Shown here: positions 1 to 12,365 of the stretch, in pieces
How the letters are laid out: each line of letters begins with the position of its first letter
How positions within the stretch are numbered: the stretch's first letter is position 1
Source: Polyodon spathula
Taxonomy: Eukaryota > Chordata > Actinopteri > Acipenseriformes > Polyodontidae
Direction of reading: 5' to 3'
NCBI RefSeq assembly: GCF_017654505.1
Contig: NC_054543.1
Span: 22,518,976-22,582,975 of the forward strand
DNA: 64,000 nt
Position numbers and translations under genes: made by a program
Notes under the pieces: model-generated
Databases searched by the model: none
Seen by the model: the letters and a program-made list of their open reading frames with translations, nothing else
Told to the model about the DNA's origin: nothing

Positions 1-254
1 TCTTTAGGATTGGGGGTATGGACGAGATGTAGATTACCACTTCCTATTGTATGTTATTTACACCTTTGGTGGTTTCGAGAGCAAGTGAAGAAGGGTTTAG
101 CCATATTGTACAGGTTTAAAAAAAATAAATTGTACTTTAACATAAACAAATGCTAAAAGTAATTCTCAATTCAATTCTAAACACGTAAGGTTCGTTGTTT
201 CGTGTGGCTCCAGTTGCTGGCCTGCGAGAGAGTGTTTTTCATATTTAAGTTACT

Positions 255-362
255 GTGTTTAGAAGAGTTGCTTTATTCTTACAAGACCACGGGAGCTGCC
301 AGGAATTCAGAAACGACTACTATAAAAACGCGAAACTACACGAAGTCCTGGCTGAATTGGAG
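255..362 (+). pseudogene. Exon-like open frame split by CR1 copy A
   Basis: A short open frame runs into the CR1 insertion point. It is charged and helix-like near its end (..KLHEVLAELE). Removing the CR1 and one copy of the target-site duplication lets it continue in frame at 4652 for a few codons to a TGA at 4664-4666. An AG that could be a splice acceptor lies just before the first codons. I do not recognise the protein. It may be the last coding exon of an unknown gene, an old pseudogene, or chance. Confidence 0.2.
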
Positions 363-758
363 TCTTCCCAGCGACAGCGAGTGGGAGAAGTACAGGCGTG
401 GAAAAGTACAGAGCAGTTTCGAAGCAGAAAGGAGAAATTGCATCTTGAATTGCTTTAATCAGAAAACAGAGGACATTGGGGAAACACAGCAGCAGCTCAA
501 AGTCAAACAGCCGCGTGTGTTTTTCTGATAACAAACAAGCTGAAACTCGGAGCAGCTGATTCAAATTCAGCGCCGTTTTGAGACACGGGCGAGGGGAGGA
601 GCCGACAGCACAGCAGAACAACGCAGTTAAACGAGGCAGTCTTCCCAGCGACAGCGAGTGGAAGCGACAGCAAGTGGGAGAAGTACAGCGTGGAAAAGTA
701 CAGAGCAGTTTCGAAGCAGTTGGAAAGCAGGTTGACGGCTGCAGAAGAAACTAAACTT
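363..758 (+). repeat. CR1-A 5' UTR: one full and one partial monomer
   Basis: The leader begins TCTTCCCAGCGACAGCGAG at 363, and the same start recurs at 640, giving a 277-bp monomer plus a partial one. It is the same unit as in the array at 23300-25058. In CR1-A an open frame runs from an ATG at 690 through the poly(A) tract (759-778) into ORF1, adding about 32 residues. Other copies have A-tracts of other lengths, so this extension is probably not functional. Confidence 0.8.
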
Positions 759-785
759 AAAAAAAAAAAAAAAAAAAACCTCAAC

Positions 786-1733
786 ATGGTCTTCAAGCCA
801 GTAATCTGTGACACCTGCTTGATGTGGGAAATCCGAGAAAACCCAGCGGAGCTAAACCAAGTGTGGGTAAAGTGCCGCGCGATCCAGGATTTGCATAAAC
901 TAGTAAGTATGCTAGAAATGGAGCTGGAAGAAGTGAGACAGCAACAGGATCTTGAGGAACTGGCACACCCACAATTCATGGAAGTCTGTATCACCCCTAA
1001 CAGACTGAAAGCCACCAGGGAGATAGAAGGTCAGAACAGCTGGGTTCAGGTAGGCAGAAGCAGGGAAAAAAAGAAACTTCGTCAAACACAACCACCAGAA
1101 ATCAAAACAACCAACAGATTTGAGTCACTTCAGAATTTTGATGAGCAGAACCAACAACAAGAGAATGAAAGGAACAACATCCAGGACCCTATTGACAGTG
1201 GTGACCAGACAGCAAAAAGAAGGGAGGTCATGATTGTTGGGGACTCCATATTGAGAAACACAGCAAGTTCAGTTCGCAGTTTGGACCCCCTTACTACAAC
1301 AGTGTGCTGCCTTCCGGGAGCCTCGGTCAAGCACATCACTGAGAACGTGGACAGGCTCCTAGAACGAACAGGAGACGACCCGGTAGTAGTCGTCCACATC
1401 GGTACAAACAACATTGGAAGAGACAGACCAAAATCCCTGCAAAACAAATTCAGAGAGCTAGGAAGGAAATTAAAAGAGAAAACCAAAACTGTGGTATTTT
1501 CTGGTATACTACCCGCACCTTGCAAAGGACCATATGGACAGCTGGAAATAATTAATCAAAACGCATGGCTGAAGACGTGGTGCACACGGGAAGGCTTCAC
1601 CTATCTTGATCATTGGACCACATTCTACAACGAGGACTATCTGTATAGACGGGATGGACTGCATTTAAATAACAAGGGAACTAGTCTACTTGGAGAAAAG
1701 ATCCTCGAGCAGGTTCGGAAGCATTTAAACTAG
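786..1733 (+). CDS. CR1-A ORF1 protein (zinc finger, coiled coil, SGNH esterase)
   Basis: This is a 315-residue CR1 ORF1 protein, expected to bind element RNA and form the RNP. I chose the ATG at 786 because copies B, D, I and J share it directly after the A-tract. Residues 8-30 hold a zinc-finger pattern C8-x2-C11-x15-C27-x2-C30, but Cys27 is Trp here, so this finger is probably damaged. A short coiled coil follows (about 35-65), then a polar linker. Residues about 155-315 form a GDSL/SGNH hydrolase-like domain with the nucleophile block VGDSI, a GTNN block (Asn) and DGLHLN near the C-terminus (Asp, His). An esterase domain is known in ORF1 of CR1 LINEs. The stop TAG at 1731 directly follows a TTTAAAC heptamer. 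Confidence 0.88.
   Translation: MVFKPVICDTCLMWEIRENPAELNQVWVKCRAIQDLHKLVSMLEMELEEVRQQQDLEELAHPQFMEVCITPNRLKATREIEGQNSWVQVGRSREKKKLRQTQPPEIKTTNRFESLQNFDEQNQQQENERNNIQDPIDSGDQTAKRREVMIVGDSILRNTASSVRSLDPLTTTVCCLPGASVKHITENVDRLLERTGDDPVVVVHIGTNNIGRDRPKSLQNKFRELGRKLKEKTKTVVFSGILPAPCKGPYGQLEIINQNAWLKTWCTREGFTYLDHWTTFYNEDYLYRRDGLHLNNKGTSLLGEKILEQVRKHLN
1724..1730 (+). promoter_or_regulatory. Candidate -1 frameshift slippery site (CR1-A)
   Basis: In the ORF1 frame the codons are CAT-TTA-AAC-TAG, so the heptamer T-TTA-AAC ends one base before the stop codon. ORF2 occupies the -1 frame, which is open from 1685 onward through this site. TTTAAAC is one of the most efficient eukaryotic -1 slippery sequences known. 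I see no obvious downstream hairpin: the following ~60 bases are purine-rich. Whether it works is inference. Confidence 0.5.
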
Positions 1734-4580
1734 AAAGGAAGGGGGGAGAAATCAACAAAAAAACAGAAGGGAGACCGCATCAAAACAAGAACAACAACTC
1801 AGGTAAGACAACCATTAAATGTATTTATCTAAATGCTAGAAGTATCAGAAACAAAATTCTAGAACTTGAAGCTACTGCACTAACAGGTAACTATGATGTG
1901 ATAGGTGTTACAGAAACGTGGTTGTCTGAGAGTGATGGGGACGAATATAATATTTGTGGGTATACACTGTATAGGAAAGACAGGCAGGACAGAAGAGGAG
2001 GAGGGGTAGCGCTATACATAAGAAACAGTCTTGAAGCCCAGGTGTTAAACCTGGACAAAGAAAATAAAACCGAATCAATATGGGTCAGAATAACGGACAA
2101 AAATTCAAAAGGCATAATAATAGGAGCATGCTATAGACCGCCAGATTCAGACGGTGAGCACAATAATCTGTTATACAATGACATTAGAAATGTGTGTAGC
2201 AAAGGAGAAGCCATACTAATGGGGGATTTCAACTTCCCCCAAATAAAATGGGAAAACCCGGTGGGTAGCGCGAAGGATGAAATAGAAATGGTGGAAATGA
2301 CAAATGACTGCTTCCTAACACAATTTGTGAAGGCACCGACTAGAGGGGAGGCATGCCTTGATTTAGTCTTTTCAAATAACGAAGATAGAATAACTAAAAC
2401 AGAGGTCAGAGAACCACTGGCAAACTCAGACCACAACATGGTCTCATTTGAAGTGTTTTTTAAAACCCCAAAAGTAATGACTAAAGCTAAGGTTTACAAT
2501 TTTAGAAAAGCAAACTATGAAGGTATGAAACAGAGACTAACAGAAGTAGATTGGAGTAAAATAGAGAAAACACCCACAGAAGAAGGATGGTTGTTCTTCA
2601 AAAATGTAGTACTAGAGGCACAAAACAATTATATCCCTAAAGTAGACAAATCTAAATGTAAAACTAAATTGCCAAAATGGTTTAATAGATCAATTAAAAA
2701 AAAAATATTCAGCGAAAAAAGGCACTTCACAGAGCATTAAAAAAGGACCAAAAAGAAAGTACGCAGAAAGAGTACACAGAACTGCAAACGCAAGTCAAAA
2801 AGGAAGTTAGAAAGGCCAAGAGAGAAATAGAAATGAACATTGCTAAGGAAGCTAAAACCAATTCCAAAATGTTTTTTCCAATATTACAACAGCAAGAGAA
2901 CATTCAAAGAGGAGATTAAATGTTTAAGAGATACAAATGGCAAAATCGTAGATGAAGAAAAAAAAATAGCAAATATGTTAAATGATTACTTTTCACAAGT
3001 TTTTACAAAGGAAGATACTGACAACATGCCCCACATGTCATCCAGTTCCTATCCAGTTTTAAATAACTTTAGCATAACTGAGGCAGAAGTGTTAAAGGGA
3101 CTAGGAGCTCTTAAAATAAACAAATCCCCTGGGCCGGATGAGATCCTCCCAGTAGTACTCAAAGAAATGAAAGAAGTAATTTACAAACCGCTAACCAAGA
3201 TCATGCAGCAGTCTCTTGACACAGGGGTGGTACCGACAGACTGGAAAATTGCAAATGTAATACCGATCCACAAAAAGGGAAACAAAACTGAACCAGGTAA
3301 CTACAGACCAGTAAGCCTGACTTCTATTATATGCAAACTTATGGAAACTATAATAAGATCCAAAATGGAAAATTACCTATATGGTAACAGGGTACTGGGA
3401 GACAGTCAACATGGTTTTAGGAAAGGGAGATCGTGCCTAACTAACTTGCTTGATTTTTTTGAGGATGCAACATCCATAATGGATAATTGCAAAGCATATG
3501 ACATGGTTTATTTAGATTTCCAGAAAGCTTTTGACAAAGTCCCGCACAAAAGATTAATTCTCAAACTGAACGCAGTTGGGATTCAAGGAAACACATGTAC
3601 ATGGATTAGGGAGTGGTTAACATGTAGAAAACAGAAAGTACTGATTAGAGGAAAAACCTCAGAATGGAGTGTGGTAACCAGCGGTGTACCACAGGGATCA
3701 GTATTAGGTCCTCTGCTATTCCTAATCTACATTAATGATTTAGATTCTGGTATAGTAAGCAAACTTGTTAAATTTGCAGACGACACAAAAGTAGGAGGAG
3801 TGGCAAACACTGTTGCAGCAGCAAAGGTCATTCAAAATGATCTAGACAAGATTCAGAACTGGGCAGACACATGGCAAATGACATTTAATAGAGAAAAATG
3901 TAAGGTACTGCACGCAGGAAATAAAAATGTACATTATAAATATCATATGGGAGATATTGAAATTGGAGAAGGAATCTATGAAAAAGACCTAGGAGTTTTT
4001 GTTGACTCAGAAATGTCTTCATCTAGACAATGTGGGGAAGCTATAAAAAAGGCTAACAAGATGCTCGGATACATTGTGAAAAGTGTTGAATTTAAATCAA
4101 GGGAAGTAATGTTAAAACTGTACAATGCACTAGTAAGACCTCATCTTGAATATTGTGTTCAGTTCTGGTCACCTCGCTATAAAAAAAGATATTGCTGCTC
4201 TAGAAAGAGTGCAAAGAAGAGCGACCAGAATTATTCCGGGCTTAAAAGGCATGTCATATGCAGACAGGCTAAAAAAATTGAATCTGTTCAGTCTTGAACA
4301 AAGAAGACTACGTGGCGACCTAATTCAAGCATTCAAAATTCTAAAAGGTATTGACAGTGTCGACCCAAGGGACTTTTTCAGCCTGAAAAAAGAAACAAGG
4401 ACCAGGGGTCACAAATGGAGTTTAGAAAAAGGGGCATTCAGAACAGAAAATAGGAGACACTTTTTTACACAGAGAATTGTGAGGGTCTGGAATCAACTCC
4501 CCAATAATGTTGTTGAAGCTGACACCCTGGGATCCTTCAAGAAGCTGCTTGATGAGATTTTGGGATCAATAAGCTACTAA
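1731..4580 (+). pseudogene. CR1-A ORF2 (endonuclease / reverse transcriptase), frameshifted
   Basis: ORF2 encodes the enzyme for target-primed reverse transcription. The frame is open from the ORF1 stop region. Endonuclease motifs are NARS, VTETW (catalytic Glu), ACYRPPDS, MGDFNFP and SDHN. Reverse-transcriptase motifs are YLDFQKAFD, SGVPQGSVLGP and KFADDTKVGG (catalytic FADD), followed by the CR1-type C-terminal region. There is no in-frame ATG before the one at 2219, which lies inside the endonuclease. Three homopolymer changes relative to the consensus break the frame: +2 A at 2696-2705, +1 T at about 2873-2878 (together restoring frame) and +1 A at about 4181-4187. It ends TAA at 4578. 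Indels this simple could be assembly errors. Confidence 0.85.
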
Positions 4581-4651
4581 CAACCAAACGAGCAAGATGG
4601 GCCGAATGGCCTCCTCTCGTTTGTAAACTTTCTTATGTTCTTAATTTGGAG

Positions 4652-4786
4652 GTTCCGGCCTGGTGAAATAAGTGGATTTATTTTGTTGTTGTTTTTGCTT
4701 TAGTTTTGTTATTTTACACGGTTTTAGGAGAACATTTATCACCTTTCTTTTGTCTTATTTCAAAAACGAGATAGTGCGCGCATATA

Positions 4787-4854
<68 letters not shown>

Positions 4855-6373
4855 TTTGAGCCAGTTAAAATATGGGTATTATCGCATAAAATTCTCAAGT
4901 AAAAAAAACAAAACAAACAAAAAAAAAAAAACAATGAGTTTAAAATATTATTGGTACTATTTCGTTTAAATTACTCAGGGCGAAAACCACCTCCATTTTT
5001 TCTCCAGGCCTTGTCTTAAAAACACAGGCAGCCCGTTCTAGAGCTGCAGCCTGTCTAATTGTAAATCTGCCTCTCTCTTTATAATTGTTAATATGCTTTC
5101 CTTTGCGCCTGTGTTCCAGGTGCACAGCCTAACACAAGAGCATATTACGTCCGTTGCCATTCTTTATTCCAAGTACAAGTTTACTGAGAACAAATTGTTT
5201 GTATGTTTTATTTAGTGTTACCTGCCACGGCGTTAGCGTTGAAATAACTATCAGAATTGTAACTGCCGGTGTCGGGCTGAGTTTTGCACTATTTTGAGAT
5301 ATACGCATGCGTGAGTGTTTTATTGCAGTTTGTCCGTGTGATTACTTTGCTATATTTTGCCTCACACGACTCATGTCGTGTATTTAGAGACTAAAATTAA
5401 AAGGTAGACGCATTTAAGACGTATAAACCATTCGCTGTTTTCCACACACTACATGCGTAATACGAGTACAGTATCAGTGGTAAGCCGTCTTTTTTTTGAA
5501 TTTGTCGACCACAGTACCTCAATTGCGAATAGCAGTTTGAAAGGATTGATATATAATCTAAACAATGTTAGGGTAACTTGCTTAATGCAAGTTTCAGTAA
5601 GCCAAAACGAAAGCAATAATTATACAATAATTCAGTTTAGCATAATAAACTATAGTAATGAAACAATGTAACGCAAATGCCAGTAATGCAAAATAAAAGC
5701 TACATACAGTATATTTGGACAACCTACATATAATTTGAAGGCGGTATAACTGCAGTGTACAAAAATAAGCTAGAAAAGTTTTTTTTTTTTTTTTGGATAT
5801 AGACAAGTTTTAAATGATTTATGGTTAATATATTGGTCATTCTACAGAAATGGGACAAATTTGAGTATCTACCTTAGTGTATTTAAAAAAAAAAAAAAAA
5901 AAAAGTTTTGTTAGATGCAATATACATTTATTTTTTTTGGCTGTTAACATTTAGCAAATATGCATGATTTGTTTTTATGCAATATTAACATTTAAGGGTG
6001 ATTTATTTTTTCTCTCTAAGTGTCCCCACTTCCAGCCCTTATAATTTTTCCATAATTAATGTATTTTATGGAATCATTTTAAAACATGACAACGTTTTTT
6101 TTTTTTAAAGGAATGTTGTATGATAGCATTATGTTGTACTAGTATTTTACAATGTTTTTTCTACTTTTGAATAAAAGCCATTGAAAACCTGTCGCCAGTT
6201 TTCAATGTCATTACCATAACAGACAGTGTATTGCCCCCTAGTGAAAATGTGCCTTGGCCACCCCTTTGAGCATGTGATTATGAAAATAGATCATATCATT
6301 TCCAAAGTTGCTGCATGGTGAGTAGATCAGTTTGAAACATTTCTTTTAAAAAGTGAAAGGTTTCAGTGCTGAA
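4652..6373. other. AT-rich intergenic DNA, no gene seen
   Basis: AT-rich sequence with a pure (TA)n tract at about 4784-4852, several A or T homopolymers (about 4921, 5779, 5886), and no conserved coding signal on either strand. Confidence 0.6.
4784..4852. repeat. (TA)n microsatellite
   Basis: About 70 bp of near-perfect TA dinucleotides directly visible. Confidence 0.95.
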
Positions 6374-6651
6374 TGTCTGGAGGAACCGAGCAATCCAGTG
6401 AGATTGGGCCTATGAGAGACTGAAGCCTGGGCGTGACGTGGGGCGAGAGCCTGAGGGACAGTGAGAGCTCGAGAAAGTGAAAGCGGGGGTCACTGGGTGA
6501 AGGAAGGAGTTGGGGTCTTTCTATTGTTTTTGTGGCGTGGTTTAGCCCGAACAGGAACCGTGTTATTTTGATTAATAAATTGATTATTAATTACAGTAGG
6601 TATCGCTCTCAGTCTTCTGCATTATCACCAAGGGCACGGGTCATTACAGTA
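6374..6651 (+). repeat. Possible solo LTR-like segment
   Basis: A GC-richer block starting TGTCTGGAGG contains a candidate polyadenylation signal (AATAAA at about 6574) and ends ..GGGTCATTACA. TG..CA-like ends, an internal poly(A) signal and no coding content resemble an LTR. No target-site duplication or second copy is visible in the window. Confidence 0.25.
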
Positions 6652-6760
6652 TTTTGTAGTACATATTCCCTGTAAGAGGCCTTGTGATTGAAATATTTGC
6701 CTGTTAATAATAATTAACATATAATGTAAATATTTTGCTCTATTTAACAATGCCAGGATA

Positions 6761-8369
<1,609 letters not shown>

Positions 8370-9929
8370 TTTTTAGTCAGTAAGCTGGTGAAATGATCAA
8401 TAAAGGTCTCTACACACCGGGCACGATGCAACAAGCGAATGTGTCGTACGACACACCGCACCATGACAAAAAATACATTTTTTCCCGTGTTGTGCCAAGA
8501 GAACTTTCCTATGACATATTATTTTGTTTTTTTTTATTGTTATGCTCCACAAATCTAATGCAACACTGCTTTGTATTACTATTTTCCTCGTAACACACTC
8601 CTAACTTGCCTCACCTCTGAGCTGTAAGTGTGTCTGCTAAATAGCCTGATGCACAGGTGGCACTCGTTGTGACTCTTATTAGCAATATTAAATACGTTCA
8701 TTTCAGCTTCGCTGAGTTATGTTATATGCAGATAAGATTTTTTCTTATTTAATTTTGGTTGTTTCACTAAAAAAAAATATCGCATCAATTTCTTGGAACC
8801 CCACTTTGTCCCCTTTGTCAAAAAGTTGATAAGGTGGACACCGCTTAAGGATGTAACTCTGGAAAGTGCAACGAAACTTTGTCCATAGGAGGAAATGGAG
8901 TTACCAAGATCCATCATAACTGTTTTTACAGTCATACCCTGGCATTGTGAATGATGATTGCATGAGCACCAATGACTGGGATCTGCTCTTGAACAACGTA
9001 GACTCTGTCCATGATTTCAAATTCTGAGCATAAACGTTCAAAAGTATAGTTGACTCCATTATTAAATTTGATGGTTATGGTTTTTACCATACTTGTTTTT
9101 TCCAGATAGTAGGAAACAGCTTGAAGCTTCCCTATTGCCCCATTGATGAGACCAGTGGCAATGTCAATGTTCTTTGCGAAGCACCAGTTTTCAGCCTATT
9201 TTGACTAGTATGGTAGTTTCCAGTCCAGCTGTATGACTGTATGAAGGCGTTCATTTTTTTCTGCAAAATCGAAGTTACAAGGGCAGTCCACAGTCCATAA
9301 GATGAAGGTCCTCTCCAAGCATATGTTCAAGCATGGCAGTCTGGATCTGGTTACAGGCATCTACAGTAGGCATTACACAAATTGAGCTTGCATCTTTGTC
9401 ATCTACAAAGTCTTTCATGTGTTTGATAACACATGAAAAATCAAGGTGTTGATTTTTCCAAAGCCGCCATCATCTGTGTTAGTCTGGAAAATCTCACACA
9501 GACAAAGATGGATGTACAATAAGGTGACATTGGAAATCATGGACACCTTATGAATAATGAGGAGGGTCACATCTCGCATGTCTGTATGAGGGCATTGCAG
9601 TACCTCATCAGAGAGGTTACAATACACCTTTGTTTTTCCATGTTCTACTGGAAGCATTAGTAGTCTGAATGGTCATCCCATTGGTATTGTAAGCTGCAAC
9701 TGCAGTGGGTGCTGTGATTGCCACTTCTTTTTCTCAGGCTTTGTTTTACCCATGCTGTGACAGTTTGAATGAGAAAAGTCTTCCCTGTGCCTCCAGTGCA
9801 GTTCACAAAAATGCGGAGGATGAGGGTGTTTGTTTCAGTATGTTGCAAAGTTTTGGCAATGTGTTCTCAGGTTTTGAGAGGTATTTTGTAATGTAGCGGT
9901 TGAGGCTGTAGATTATTCACCCATAAATA

Positions 9930-10271
9930 AAGTCAGAAAAAAACAACATATGAACCCAAATTAACATGTATTTATACTAAAGTAGTACAAGAATGACTAC
10001 AAAAGATTTAGAAGTGAGTAGTTTTTCGAGATTTACGATTATACTGTATTTACATACATAATACATGTTAATTTGGATTCATACGTTGTTTTTTTCTGAC
10101 TTATGTGAACGAAAAGACACACATTTGCCCGTTTTCCCATTGGAAATAGTGATATTTTGAAATATCACTGTCCTGGTCACAAAAGCAAAGTTTGTGGGGA
10201 ATAATAGCCATTTTCTATACTTTTGAGGCATAAGCAATTAGGAAATAACACTTACTACCCAGGAACAAAAA
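9930..10271. repeat. Foldback fragment of the 37.6-kb TIR transposon family
   Basis: 10042-10271 matches the 3' flank plus terminal repeat at 39945-40168. 9940-10041 is the reverse complement of the 3' coding end and flank at about 39876-39985. The two halves share about 45 bp in inverted orientation (CAAATTAACATGTATTTA and ATACATGTTAATTTGGATT), so the unit folds on itself. It is a second, rearranged copy of that transposon's 3' end, lying within the Helitron remnant. Confidence 0.8.
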
Positions 10272-10655
10272 TTGTGTCACATAGTGTTAGCAGTCGAGTC
10301 TCGGTACAGCTGCATAAAAGCAGCATGTTTTCACAGACGTGGGGTTGTGTGTTCGGGAGTGGAGAATGGGGGGGAGAGAGAGAGAGAGAGAGAGATAGAG
10401 AGAGAAGCGTAATTATAAATCTCAATTGTTTTGTGTAGCGTTCGTCCACTCTGTTTTGTCAGTGTCTATTCGTTTTGTTTGTCTATTTATTTTGGCCTCA
10501 TGTGCCGTGTGCTGTTTTTGTCACAAACCTTTTATTTTCTGTCTGTTTCATTATTAAACTGCGCATCAGCGCCTTCACCATTCCAAAGCCTGTGTTCTGA
10601 GTCAGTTCCTGTTTCTGGTCTGTCGTCACCCACTGCGGCCGTCTTTGTGACAGGG
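10272..10655 (+). repeat. LTR-like repeat, copy 1
   Basis: Clearly homologous to 36120-36465: shared blocks include CAGCTGCATAAAAG, GCATGTTTTCAC, GGGTTGTGTGTT, and an end block GCCGTCTTTGT(C/G)ACAG. It contains a TATA-like box near the start and ATTAAA poly(A)-like sequence near the end, as in LTRs. A (GA)n tract (about 10374-10402) has grown inside it. No duplication of flanks was found. Confidence 0.5.
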
Positions 10656-11335
10656 ATGTATTGTGTAATTGTGGTAAATTACAGCCTCTTCATCCGGTTG
10701 AACCTTACGTAGCAAAGGTTCTTTGGGGTGAGGTTGTTCTATGGTCGTTTCCTTCGCAGTGATTTCATTGTCATCTTCTTTATTGTCAGAGTGACATTGA
10801 AATGCATTGTGAGTAGTAAGCAAGTTGACAGTTTTGTGGCAAGATGATGTCTTTTTAAAAGGGATTGATTTCCTTCAACTTCCGTAAAGCATTATACAGC
10901 TCATTGACATTCACAATGTCTTCCCAAACAGTTTTGGACTTTGTTGGTGCACTGCATACCAGGATGTGGCGCTCCAAGTCATCTGGCAAGGCTTGTTTTG
11001 GTGGGGGCAGTTTGCTCAGTGCTTCCTGAAGATCTGGCTGGATTGAAAAAATGACATGTAATTTTCCTGTTGTTGAGTTTATTTGTTTAGCTGTTGGTCC
11101 CAATGATGTTGTTTCTGCTGCTGTTGGGGTTTGGCCTGTGGCTCACTGTGATGCTGATTCTGCTGGTTTGTGTTACAGACAGTTGCACAATGGTATTCCT
11201 CAGTGGGTGGATTTCGTTCTGAATAGTTTACAAATCCAAACAAAACAGTCCAGGCATTGTAGGCCACGGTGTTATCAAGAATATTTTTTCTTGGGGCCAA
11301 ATGAGAGTATACTGATTCCTTTCAGGCCATGACTA

Positions 11336-12334
11336 ATTAAATCAAATATATTATCACTAAGATGTACACTGGATAGGCCTATTCTCAAAACAGCACGGCT
11401 AAATATTTAAAAGATAATATTCTAAATAAGTAGGTAACTATTACTATTACTATTACTTCATTTGTTTTTTGATCAAAAGATCCACCTTCACAATATTAGG
11501 AATCTGTCATCTACCTAACATAGCCTACCTTGTATAACAAATGTGCCTGTTTCATTCATTTTTTTAACCAACGGTGGATAATGCATTGTTTGTGGAGTTT
11601 GTTGCGCTCATGTATCAGGTAGTGTCTGGAATGATCCAAATGCAATTAAAACAGTGGGTGGAGGCGTGAAATATATTTTTAACTTCTCTTATGCAATTAT
11701 TTAAATACTGATTAATAAAATCAGTCATAACAGTGCATCTCAGGTGCCTTGTGGAAAAGTGAAAGAGTAGCACGCTGCACCGGCATGGTGTACTATAATT
11801 GAATCAGAGATGAAAAGTTCTGCTAGGAGAGAATAGTAGTGAGTAGCTGGCGAGCACAGCAACCAGGGAATTTTTTTAAGGCAAGCGAAGCGAGGTGGGA
11901 ATTATTTAAGACAAGCGCAGCGATGTGCGAATTTAAGGTGAGCAAAGCTGCTGGCATCTATAAATTAAAAGTAAATCAGTTAATTGTTGGTGTCTAATCT
12001 AGTATTTGTTATTGTAAACAAGTAAAACCAATGGTGTAGTGGTAAATAAAAAAAGTGGGTAAACGGTCATTTGGTGGAGTTAAACAAATAGATTGAACAG
12101 ATAAACATGAACAGACACATTTTTATTGTCTCTCAGCCAACAGGAGTCCCCCATATAGTTATTTCCACTCTCGGGTGCTGTTCACATGAAAAATCTCAGA
12201 CCCAACGGTGAGCTTTATGGGAACAATTCTGTGAGCGTCCTCTTGGGGGCTAGGATGAAGGCTACTAGCACCGCCATGCAGTTCCTACGTGCTTAACAAT
12301 GAATATTAACAGAACATAAACAACCAATCACAGA

Positions 12335-12365
<31 letters not shown>

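Larger units (their letters stand above)
363..4642 (+). mobile_element. CR1 LINE, copy A (full length, one full 5' monomer)
   Basis: This is a non-LTR retrotransposon with 5' UTR, ORF1 (zinc finger plus esterase), ORF2 (endonuclease plus reverse transcriptase) and a short 3' UTR ending in octamer repeats of the TTCTTATG type. That tail matches the known CR1 terminal octamer (ATTCTRTG). The flanks carry a probable target-site duplication: AATTGGAG at 355-362 and AATTTGGAG at 4643-4651, which fixes both ends. The 5' end falls at the same base of the monomer as in copy B, so it is probably the true element start. ORF1 is open but has lost one zinc ligand. ORF2 carries three homopolymer indels. 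CR1 is preferred over L2 because of the octamer tail, the ORF1 esterase and the reverse-transcriptase sequence. Confidence 0.93.
8717..11335 (-). pseudogene. Helitron (Rep/Helicase) remnant, interrupted
   Basis: Read on the minus strand, 11300-10660 gives weak Helitron-type pre-Rep sequence (VWEDIVNVNELYNALRKLKE). After a gap, 9848-9790 holds a Pif1-type Walker A (GGTGKTFLI). 9657-9415 holds HKVSMISNVTLLYIHLRLC-like helicase sequence, 9180-8940 holds GLINGAIGKLQAV-like sequence, and 8890-8717 holds the C-terminal SFVALSRVTSLSGVHLINF motif. This order is the helicase of a rolling-circle Helitron transposon. The HUH nuclease (Rep) region is missing, frames are broken, and a 730-bp block of other repeats (9930-10655) sits inside. 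Confidence 0.72.

Noticed and set aside
1724..1730. Link of the TTTAAAC site to any virus
   Set aside because: The heptamer is a generic slippery sequence; nothing else around it is viral.
363..4642. Classification as L2, Rex or RTE instead of CR1
   Set aside because: The TTCTTATG octamer tail, ORF1 with SGNH esterase and the reverse-transcriptase motifs fit CR1 best; a profile search would settle it.
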